From: Gammaproteobacteria bacterium
GTDB lineage: Bacteria > Pseudomonadota > Gammaproteobacteria > Chromatiales > Chromatiaceae
Direction: 5' to 3'
DNA length: 6,697 bases
Assembly: GCA_015767355.1 (NCBI GenBank)
Contig: JADWMH010000117.1
Location: 1-6,697, forward strand
Shown here: piece by piece, positions 1 to 5,073 of the stretch
How the letters are laid out: each line of letters begins with the position of its first letter
How positions within the stretch are numbered: the stretch's first letter is position 1
The notes under the pieces: generated by a model
Database searches by the model: none
Seen by the model: only the letters and a program-made list of their open reading frames with translations
Told to the model about the DNA's origin: nothing
Position numbers and translations under genes: made by a program

Positions 1-19
1 AATCAGTGCATGGTGCGAT

Positions 20-52
20 TAATAGGATGTGTTGAGTGAAACGAAGCGCATC
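20..52. repeat. Short imperfect palindromic intergenic element
   Basis: GATGTGTT (26-33) can pair with AGCGCATC (45-52) as an 8-bp stem with two G-T wobbles around an 11-base loop. It starts 13 bp past the methyltransferase stop codon, so on the minus strand it is the first hairpin after that gene. No T run follows it in either direction, so it is not a standard intrinsic terminator. The wording (GGTGCG, TAGGATG, GAAGCGCATC) resembles a repeat I remember as common in intergenic DNA of environmental proteobacteria. That likeness is from memory; only the palindrome is seen here. The left end may lie outside the window. Confidence 0.45.
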
Positions 53-65
53 GATTTGGCGCAGA

Positions 66-893
66 TCACTTCTCTGCAATCAGATAGCATATCCATCCGG
101 CATCTGCGTCCGCCCGGGTGACGGGGTTGAAATCTCCGTCTCCTTCATCATCTTCGTCGAATCCCTGCCAGTAAGTCGTTACCCTGGAAAATCCGCACTC
201 CAGCAGCAGATCCCGAATCTCGGGCAGCGTCCACAGGCGCCAGTCGTAGTGGAAGGCGCGTTCGATGCGTGAACCGTCATCAAACTCAAAGTGAATCGAA
301 CAGATCAGACCGTTATCAACCGGATTGAAACGCTCCTGCTCCCAGATATAGGTGAATGCGTCTCCATTTTCATCGATTTCACGCTGCTCTTCGATCTCCT
401 GAAATGATTCATAACCACCATAGGCGTCCAGGAAAAGAGCGCCGTCATCGACAAGCGCTTTGCTGGCGCTTTTGAAATAGCGTTTCAGGAGGCTGCGCTC
501 CTTGAAGAGCCAGTAGCTGAAATTCATCGCTGCGATGGCATCCACACGAGCGGTATCCACTGTCAGTACGTCATGGTTATGCAGCGCCAGACGTCTCTTC
601 TGACTGCTGTCAAGTTGAGAGAGATGGTGTCTCTTTCCCCACTCCAGCACCTCGGTATCAAGATCGACGCCAATAGCGCTGTTGCGGCTGCTGCGTTTGA
701 TCCATTCACAGCAGACGGCGGCAGTGCCGCAAAAATCCTCCCGCAGGCTCAGCGCCTTGCGATTTTTCAGCTTCAGAAACGCATCTTCAATAAAATCGAC
801 CTCGGCCTCAGGACACTGCACCGAGAGTTCATAGAGTGTGTGCCGGTCGGCTTGCGAGGCGAGGGAGCTAGTTGAGTGGGCTGCTTTAGCCAT
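66..893 (-). CDS. Class I SAM-dependent methyltransferase, substrate unknown
   Basis: A 275-residue cytosolic protein with a Rossmann-type methyltransferase core. Motif I reads LREDFCGTA (residues 50-58), where the acidic and glycine residues contact S-adenosylmethionine. Beta-2 ends in GVDLD (75-79), with D77 placed to bind the ribose hydroxyls. HNHDVL (105-110) fits the adenine-contacting motif III region. AMNFSYWLF (122-130) is the motif IV-like strand, followed by a helix and LFLDAYGG. An acidic stretch (about 246-254, EDDEGDGD) lies near the C terminus. The family is the broad methyltransferase-domain group; nothing visible tells whether the substrate is protein, RNA or a small molecule. 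The ATG at 891-893 is the only upstream Met, but no good Shine-Dalgarno sequence precedes it, and heptamer repeats begin about 15 bp upstream. The first 15 residues are low in complexity, so the exact start is uncertain. It is transcribed away from lepA and is probably monocistronic. No sign of damage. Confidence 0.85.
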   Translation of the reverse strand: MAKAAHSTSSLASQADRHTLYELSVQCPEAEVDFIEDAFLKLKNRKALSLREDFCGTAAVCCEWIKRSSRNSAIGVDLDTEVLEWGKRHHLSQLDSSQKRRLALHNHDVLTVDTARVDAIAAMNFSYWLFKERSLLKRYFKSASKALVDDGALFLDAYGGYESFQEIEEQREIDENGDAFTYIWEQERFNPVDNGLICSIHFEFDDGSRIERAFHYDWRLWTLPEIRDLLLECGFSRVTTYWQGFDEDDEGDGDFNPVTRADADAGWICYLIAEK

Positions 894-907
894 GCGATTA
901 CCAGAAG

Positions 908-1009
908 AAAGTTTGCAGTCGCCAGTTTACAGGAATACAAAGTTTGCAGTAGGCAGTTAGCTGTCGTCAGCAAAACAATAACAACAAGCTTGAGGTTGGC
1001 AATGCAGTA
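908..1009 (+). repeat. Degenerate GTTGGCA-type heptamer array
   Basis: Seven-base units starting with GT and mostly ending in CA run in register at 911-931 and again at 942-969: GTTTGCA, GTCGCCA, GTTTACA; then GTTTGCA, GTAGGCA, GTTAGCT, GTCGTCA. The two blocks form an imperfect 31-bp direct repeat whose first 12 bases, AAAGTTTGCAGT, are identical at 908-919 and 939-950. A perfect GTTGGCA follows at 995-1001. The inverse word TGCCAAC appears twice at 1182-1195. The array lies directly upstream of the minus-strand methyltransferase and may overlap its promoter. Confidence 0.6.
975..1002 (-). promoter_or_regulatory. Weak candidate promoter for the methyltransferase
   Basis: On the minus strand TTGCCA (997-1002, five of six to the -35 consensus) is followed after 16 bp by TATTGT (975-980, four of six to the -10 consensus), about 82 bp upstream of the methyltransferase start codon. 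The -35 word lies partly within the perfect GTTGGCA heptamer. The match is modest and could be chance; no other pair nearer the gene looked better. Confidence 0.2.
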
Positions 1010-1053
1010 ATTATCAAGGGATCAATAGAGTGCCTGCGCCTAAAAAGACTTTT

Positions 1054-1129
1054 ACCACGAAGCTCACGAAGACCACGAAGATTCAATTGGTTAAAAAAAT
1101 GTCTTCGTGCACTTCGTGTTCTTCGTGGT
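1054..1129. repeat. Inverted repeat of 9-bp ACCACGAAG / CTTCGTGGT units
   Basis: The left arm is three exact 9-bp units (1054-1062, 1063-1071, 1072-1080), each ending in CACGAAG. The right arm is three units (1103-1111, 1112-1120, 1121-1129), each starting with CTTCGTG. The 27-base arms pair around a 22-base spacer with only four mismatches, all in the variable dinucleotide of the inner units. RNA from either strand could form a long stem with two 2x2 internal loops. It resembles a widespread CTTCGTGG-type intergenic repeat I recall from environmental bacterial genomes. Without a T run it is not an intrinsic terminator. Confidence 0.85.
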
Positions 1130-1181
1130 GAGTTTCTCTCTATATTTAGAATTGCCGTTGACAATGACTCGATTAGACTTC

Positions 1182-1195
1182 TGCCAACTGCCAAC
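1182..1195 (-). repeat. Two inverted GTTGGCA heptamers
   Basis: TGCCAAC occurs twice in tandem (1182-1188, 1189-1195), followed by TGGTTT. This is the reverse complement of the GTTGGCA word at 995-1001. The two sites lie exactly equidistant from the centre of the 9-bp-unit inverted repeat, but the sequences between do not pair well, so this symmetry may be accidental. Confidence 0.55.
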
Positions 1196-1314
1196 TGGTT
1201 TAATATCTCAGCCTGCATGCCTCAATTTTGTTATTATGCGCAGTCTTGCGAGTAGGATCGTCGTCTCATTTTTTCAATCCACCGCTATACACTCTCTATA
1301 TGATTGCAGACTGA

Positions 1315-3117
1315 ATGACCGACCTTAGCCACATCCGGAATTTTTCCATTATTGCGCACATCGATCATGGCAAATCGACCATTGCCGACCGCTTTATTCA
1401 ACTGTGCGGCGGGCTCAGTGAGCGTGATATGGAGGCGCAGGTGCTCGACTCCATGGATCTTGAACGCGAGCGCGGCATCACCATCAAGGCGCAGAGCGTC
1501 ACGCTTGATTATCAGGCGAATGACGGCGAAACATATCAGCTCAACTTTATTGATACCCCCGGGCATGTAGATTTCTCCTATGAGGTTTCCCGCTCACTGG
1601 CAGCTTGTGAAGGAGCACTGCTGGTCGTGGATGCGGCGCAGGGTGTCGAGGCGCAAAGCGTTGCGAATTGCTACACCGCGATCGAGCAGGGTCTTGAGGT
1701 GCTGCCGGTTCTCAACAAGATCGACCTTCCTTCGGCAGAGCCGGAGAGGGTGATCAACGAAATCGAGGAGATTATCGGCCTGGATGCAGAGGATGCGCTG
1801 CGGGTTAGCGCCAAGAGCGGGGTCGGCATCAGGGAACTGCTCGATAAGCTGGTCGAGGTGATTCCGCCGCCTGAAGGCGACACAAAGGCGCCTTTGCAGG
1901 CGTTGATTATCGACTCATGGTTTGACTCTTATGTTGGAGTTATCTCATTGATCCGTATTGTCAATGGTTCGCTCGCCAACCGTGACAAGATTACAGTGAT
2001 GTCGTCAGGGCGCAATTACCAGGTGGACAAGGTTGGCGTCTTTACACCGAAAATGAAGGAGACCGGGCGTCTTTCTGCCGGTGAAGTGGGCTATCTGATT
2101 GCCGGTATCAAGGAGATTGACGGCGTTCCCGTGGGGGATACCATTACCCTGACAGACAACAAGGCATCTGAACCTCTGATCGGTTTTGAAGAGATGCAGC
2201 CGCGGGTCTTCTCCGGCCTCTACCCGGTCAGCTCTGAAGATTATGAGAATTTGCGCGAGGCGCTGCGCAAGCTGCGCCTGAATGATGCGGCGCTCCATTT
2301 TGAACCTGAAACCTCCCAGGCGCTTGGATTCGGCTTTCGCTGCGGTTTCCTGGGACTGCTGCACATGGAGATCGTGCAGGAGCGGCTGGAGAGAGAGTAT
2401 GATCTTGACCTGGTGACCACTGCTCCAACAGTGATCTATGAGATTGAGCGCAGGGACGGCGAGGTCGTGAAAGTCGATAATCCTGCGGACCTTCCTGATT
2501 CATCCGTGATCGAGGAGATACGCGAACCGATCATCCTTGCAACGATCCTGGTGCCGCAAAATCACCTGGGGGCAGTCATAACCCTCTGCATAGAAAAGCG
2601 TGGCGTTCAGAAAAACATGCAGTATCTTGGTGGCCAGGTACAGGTCTCTTACGAGCTGCCGATGAACGAGGTAGTGCTGGATTTCTTCGACCGCCTTAAA
2701 TCCGTCAGCCGGGGTTATGCCTCGTTTGAGTATGAGTTCAGCCATTTTCAGGCGGCGCCCCTGATCAAGCTGGAAGTCCTGATCAATGGCGAGGCTGTCG
2801 ATGCACTGTCGATTATTGTGCATCGTGACCAGGCGCAAACCCGGGGGCGTGATTTAACAGCGAAGATGAAAGAGCTGATTCCGCGGCAGATGTTTGATGT
2901 CGCGATCCAGGCTGCAATCGGCACTAAAATCATCGCACGTACAAATGTCAAAGCGCTGCGCAAAAATGTGACCGCCAAGTGTTATGGCGGCGATATCACG
3001 CGTAAACGCAAGCTGCTGGAAAAACAGAAAGCAGGTAAAAAACGCATGAAGCAGGTTGGGAGTGTCGAGATCCCCCAGGATGCTTTTCTTGCCGTTTTGA
3101 AGATTGGAAAGGATTAG
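1315..3117 (+). CDS. lepA: Elongation factor 4 (LepA), ribosome-associated GTPase
   Basis: A translational GTPase of 600 residues, the normal length for the family. EF4 binds the ribosome and has been linked to back-translocation, initiation and 30S biogenesis; its precise role is debated. The G domain is intact: G1 AHIDHGKST (14-22, with the His-Gly-Lys-Ser loop), switch region RERGITIK (51-58), G3 DTPGH (80-84), G4 NKID (134-137) and G5 SAKSG (about residue 165). Domain II and the EF-G-like domains III and V follow. The LepA-specific C-terminal domain (about 543-600) contains CYGGDITRKRKLLEKQK and ends in the usual IPQDAFLAVLKIGKD. The ATG at 1315 places the protein start exactly where family members begin, though no clear Shine-Dalgarno precedes it. 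lepB follows after 126 bp, the usual neighbour, with which lepA is commonly co-transcribed. No defect is seen. Confidence 0.98.
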   Translation: MTDLSHIRNFSIIAHIDHGKSTIADRFIQLCGGLSERDMEAQVLDSMDLERERGITIKAQSVTLDYQANDGETYQLNFIDTPGHVDFSYEVSRSLAACEGALLVVDAAQGVEAQSVANCYTAIEQGLEVLPVLNKIDLPSAEPERVINEIEEIIGLDAEDALRVSAKSGVGIRELLDKLVEVIPPPEGDTKAPLQALIIDSWFDSYVGVISLIRIVNGSLANRDKITVMSSGRNYQVDKVGVFTPKMKETGRLSAGEVGYLIAGIKEIDGVPVGDTITLTDNKASEPLIGFEEMQPRVFSGLYPVSSEDYENLREALRKLRLNDAALHFEPETSQALGFGFRCGFLGLLHMEIVQERLEREYDLDLVTTAPTVIYEIERRDGEVVKVDNPADLPDSSVIEEIREPIILATILVPQNHLGAVITLCIEKRGVQKNMQYLGGQVQVSYELPMNEVVLDFFDRLKSVSRGYASFEYEFSHFQAAPLIKLEVLINGEAVDALSIIVHRDQAQTRGRDLTAKMKELIPRQMFDVAIQAAIGTKIIARTNVKALRKNVTAKCYGGDITRKRKLLEKQKAGKKRMKQVGSVEIPQDAFLAVLKIGKD

Positions 3118-3129
3118 GCCGGTTTTGGG

Positions 3130-3223
3130 AGGTTTTAAGTTTTAGGTTTTAGGACTTAAAACTTAAAACCTAACCACTTAAAACCTAACCACTTAAAACC
3201 TAACCACCTAAAACCTAAAATTT
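3130..3223 (+). promoter_or_regulatory. Two alternative RNA hairpins between lepA and lepB
   Basis: Bases 3130-3146 pair with 3155-3171 as 17 continuous pairs (one G-U) with an 8-base loop. Alternatively 3137-3153 pair with 3207-3223, also 17 pairs (14 Watson-Crick, one G-U, two more A-U), with a 53-base loop consisting of one base, a CTTAAAA heptamer and three 15-bp repeats. The two structures share bases 3137-3146 and so exclude each other. There is no T run after the GC-poor stems, so a standard terminator is unlikely. The base pairing is seen; any regulatory role for lepB expression is inference. Confidence 0.4.
3133..3220. repeat. TTTTAGG/CTTAAAA array with 15-bp tandem repeat
   Basis: TTTTAAG (3133-3139) and two TTTTAGG units (3140-3153) face the inverted word CTTAAAA (3155-3161). 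A 15-bp unit, CTTAAAACCTAACCA, is then repeated perfectly three times (3162-3176, 3177-3191, 3192-3206). A fourth partial copy with CCTAAAA in place of CTTAAAA runs to about 3218. Nearly the whole lepA-lepB spacer is made of this material. The identical tandem units suggest a copy-number-variable locus. Confidence 0.85.
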
Positions 3224-3243
3224 TATTTTACTGAGATTAACTG

Positions 3244-4035
3244 ATGTCATTAAATATCGGACTTATTCTGGTCATTACCCTCGTTGTGATGGGGGCTATC
3301 TGGCTGATGGATGTGCTCATCTATTCCAAAAAGCGTGGTGAGAATGTCAAGGAACATGTCCTGATCGATATTTCACGCTCCATATTCCCCGTTATTCTGG
3401 TGGTGTTGATACTGCGTTCATTTCTGTTTGAACCTTTCAAGATCCCATCGGGTTCGATGATGCCGACACTGCTGGTCGGGGATTTTATCGTCGTCAATAA
3501 ATACGCCTATGGGCTGCGTCTTCCGGTGACGCATACCAAGATCCTTGATGTCGGTGAACCGCAGCGCGGTGATGTCTTCGTATTTCGTTTTCCGGAAGAC
3601 AAATCGATTGATTTCATCAAGCGTGTTGTCGGAGTGCCCGGCGATGTGCTTGAATATAAGCACAAAGTGCTTTATGTTAATGGTAAGCCGCAGCAGCAGC
3701 AGAAACTCGGAATTTTTGAAGGTGTTGGCGCAGGCAAGGTTGAGACAGGCGACTATCACCTCAATGAGCGGTTTGGAGATGTCGAGCACCAGATCCTGGT
3801 TAATCCCGGGCGTGAACTGCGCTGTCCATATCTCGCAACAGGTCCCGTGACAGTTCCCGAGGGGCACTATTTTGCGATGGGGGACAACAGGGATAACAGC
3901 CGCGACAGCCGTTGCTGGGGTTTTGTTCCGGAGGAGAACCTGGTCGGCAGGGCGACGATGATCTGGATGAATCTGGACTGGAAGAGAGAGGGCTTTCCAA
4001 TTGACTGGGGGAGAATCGGTGATTCAATTCAATAA
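3244..4035 (+). CDS. lepB: Signal peptidase I, inner-membrane leader peptidase
   Basis: Cleaves signal peptides from Sec- and Tat-exported preproteins at the outer face of the inner membrane. The protein has 263 residues, shorter than the E. coli enzyme but common in other gammaproteobacteria. Two membrane segments are visible at about 5-27 and 47-62, separated by a basic loop (KKRGENVK). The catalytic serine is S71 in IPSGSMMPT (67-75). The general-base lysine is K126 in FIKRVVGVPGD. The conserved box MGDNRDNSRDSR (212-223) is complete, so the Ser-Lys dyad enzyme should be active. The ATG at 3244 comes 8 bases after a weak GAG and is the only start that keeps the first membrane helix whole. 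Its 3' end overlaps the start of the DUF4845 gene. The upstream spacer is a repeat array that may shape its mRNA leader. Confidence 0.97.
   Translation: MSLNIGLILVITLVVMGAIWLMDVLIYSKKRGENVKEHVLIDISRSIFPVILVVLILRSFLFEPFKIPSGSMMPTLLVGDFIVVNKYAYGLRLPVTHTKILDVGEPQRGDVFVFRFPEDKSIDFIKRVVGVPGDVLEYKHKVLYVNGKPQQQQKLGIFEGVGAGKVETGDYHLNERFGDVEHQILVNPGRELRCPYLATGPVTVPEGHYFAMGDNRDNSRDSRCWGFVPEENLVGRATMIWMNLDWKREGFPIDWGRIGDSIQ
4007..4013 (+). promoter_or_regulatory. Strong ribosome binding site inside the lepB 3' end
   Basis: GGGGGAG lies 5 bases before the GTG at 4019 and is the best Shine-Dalgarno match in the operon. It favours GTG 4019 as the start of the DUF4845 gene. A rival TTG at 4001 is also preceded, 8 bases upstream, by GAGAGAGGG (3984-3992), so the choice is not certain. 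Confidence 0.55.
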
Positions 4036-4402
4036 CTTGAAAAAACAGCAGGGTGCATCAGCACTTGGCATGCTGGTCATCGCCATGATGGTGCTGGCGC
4101 TGGGGCTGTTTGCACTGAAAACGGGGACGGTCTATTTTGAAAACTGGACGTTGAAATCACTGCTCAGGGAGATGGAAACAGATCCGAAGCTGTTCAGGGC
4201 ATCGCCGATTAAAATCAAAAACAGCCTGATGGCGCGTATACACATGAATGGGATCTACCATCTCACGACGAAGAATGTCAGGATCAAGCGCGTCGAGCAG
4301 ACCTACCAGATCAAGGTGAAGTACAGTGAAAGCAAACCGCTTGCAGGCAACATGAAAGTGGTGATGGACTTTGAAGAAACTGCGCGTATCCCGATCCGTT
4401 GA
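4019..4402 (+). CDS. DUF4845-type small membrane protein of unknown function
   Basis: With a GTG start the product has 127 residues; the alternative TTG at 4001 would add six. The N terminus reads KKQQGASALGMLVIAMMVLA, followed by a single membrane segment (about 13-33). This basic, Gln-Gly then hydrophobic layout recalls type IV pilin-like N termini, but the glutamate at position +5 of true pilins is missing, so processing by prepilin peptidase should not be assumed. The rest (about 34-127) is a small, probably periplasmic domain with alternating beta-rich stretches (YQIKVKYSES, MKVVMDFEETARI). I assign it to DUF4845 from its position between lepB and rnc, its size and this layout. It overlaps lepB by 17 bp and rnc by 4 bp, so it is translationally coupled to both. 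No function is known to me. Confidence 0.8.
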   Translation: MIQFNNLKKQQGASALGMLVIAMMVLALGLFALKTGTVYFENWTLKSLLREMETDPKLFRASPIKIKNSLMARIHMNGIYHLTTKNVRIKRVEQTYQIKVKYSESKPLAGNMKVVMDFEETARIPIR

Positions 4403-5073
4403 AACTCGCGGCTGAACACCTGGCCAAACAGCTGAATCTCCCTTTTCAGCAACTTGCCTTGTTTGAACAGGCATTGACCCACCGCAGTGCAGACAGCATC
4501 AATAACGAGCGCCTTGAGTACCTGGGTGACGCAGTGCTCGGAATGGTTATTGCAAATCGTCTCTACCGGCGTTTTCCACAGGCCAGTGAAGGGCAATTGA
4601 GCCGCCTGCGCTCATTGCTGGTCAGACGTCAGACGCTGGCCGAGATTGGCGCCGAAATTCAACTCAGCAAATATCTTGTCATGGGCGCCGGTGAACTGCG
4701 CGCCGGTGGACAATCCAGGGACTCGACGCTTGCTGATGCTGTCGAAGCCATCCTCGGCGCTGCCTACCTTGAACTGGGAAATGACGCCGTTGAAAGCTTG
4801 ATCGATCATCTCTTTCTGCAGCGGCTGCAGAGACTCACTCTGGAGCAGTGTGAGAAAGACCCCAAGACCCGTTTGCAGGAGCATCTGCAGTCTATCAATC
4901 TGCCGTTGCCGGAGTACGAAGTTCTTTCCGTCAACGGCAAGCAGCATCAACAGCGTTTTTCGGTGAAGTGCCGGGTGAAAGCATTAAAACTGGAAGCAGT
5001 GGGGAGCGATATGTCGCGCCGCAAGGCAGAGCAGGATGCAGCACGGCGCTTATTAGAGGAACTCAAAAAATGA
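4399..5073 (+). CDS. rnc: Ribonuclease III
   Basis: Cytosolic endonuclease that cuts double-stranded RNA, separating 16S and 23S rRNA precursors and trimming certain mRNAs. The product has 224 residues (E. coli 226). The signature NERLEYLGDAVL (36-47) carries metal-binding E40 and D44. The second acidic pair is D113 and E116 in TLADAVEAI. Together these are the four catalytic acids of the family. The double-stranded RNA-binding domain spans about 154-223, with DPKTRLQEHLQ at its start and SRRKAEQDAARRLLEEL at its end. The start is the rare TTG at 4399, overlapping the DUF4845 stop (TTGA). It matches the family N terminus, no in-frame ATG lies nearby and no good ribosome binding site is present. 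Translation therefore probably depends on ribosomes finishing DUF4845. The end overlaps era by ATGA. Confidence 0.96.
   Translation: MKLAAEHLAKQLNLPFQQLALFEQALTHRSADSINNERLEYLGDAVLGMVIANRLYRRFPQASEGQLSRLRSLLVRRQTLAEIGAEIQLSKYLVMGAGELRAGGQSRDSTLADAVEAILGAAYLELGNDAVESLIDHLFLQRLQRLTLEQCEKDPKTRLQEHLQSINLPLPEYEVLSVNGKQHQQRFSVKCRVKALKLEAVGSDMSRRKAEQDAARRLLEELKK
5055..5060 (+). promoter_or_regulatory. Ribosome binding site for era
   Basis: AGAGGA ends 9 bases before the ATG at 5070, within the last codons of rnc. It fixes the era start at 5070 instead of in-frame codons further upstream inside rnc, which would add a tail not seen in Era proteins. Confidence 0.65.

Larger units (their letters stand above)
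894..1314. other. 421-bp divergent intergenic region filled with short repeats
   Basis: This gap separates the divergently read methyltransferase and lepA, so promoters for both should lie here. I see no believable gene: open frames in it run through the repeats and have no family features. It contains GTTGGCA-like heptamers (908-1009), a 9-bp-unit inverted repeat (1054-1129) and two inverted heptamers (1182-1195). The lepA-proximal part (1202-1314) is AT-rich and has -10-like words such as TATTAT (1232-1237) and TATGAT (1299-1304), but none has a good -35 at 16-18 bp. No tRNA or known riboswitch is apparent. Confidence 0.7.

Noticed and set aside
573..875. Plus-strand open frame of 100 codons opposite the methyltransferase
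   Set aside because: It is antisense to the methyltransferase core, whose motifs are clear in the minus-strand frame, and shows no motif of its own.
1158..1163. Perfect TTGACA as a -35 box for lepA
   Set aside because: No acceptable -10 sequence lies 15-19 bp downstream; the expected place falls in the TGCCAAC repeats.
967..1218. Minus-strand open frame of 83 codons across the divergent gap
   Set aside because: It is translated straight through the 9-bp and 7-bp repeats, has no family motif, no ribosome binding site and an arginine-rich content that comes from the repeat units.
1107..1328. Plus-strand open frame of 73 codons before and into lepA
   Set aside because: It begins inside the CTTCGTG repeat, overlaps the lepA start out of frame and resembles no known protein.
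3130..3171. Intrinsic terminator after lepA
   Set aside because: The hairpin is strong in length but AT-rich, and no T run follows it; the sequence continues with CTTAAAACC repeats.
3155..3218. CRISPR array
   Set aside because: The repeats are 15 bp, contiguous and without unique spacers; this is a simple tandem repeat.
3418..3867. Minus-strand open frame of 149 codons opposite lepB
   Set aside because: It lies wholly within the intact lepB gene on the other strand and has no recognisable domain or ribosome binding site.
4001..4018. TTG at 4001 as the start of the DUF4845 gene
   Set aside because: It is possible, with a purine-rich site 8 bases upstream, but the GTG at 4019 is a better codon with a stronger Shine-Dalgarno; kept as the second choice.
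4968..5069. Longer Era starting inside rnc
   Set aside because: The extra residues are rnc read in another frame; the ATG at 5070 has the ribosome binding site, the ATGA overlap and the family N terminus.
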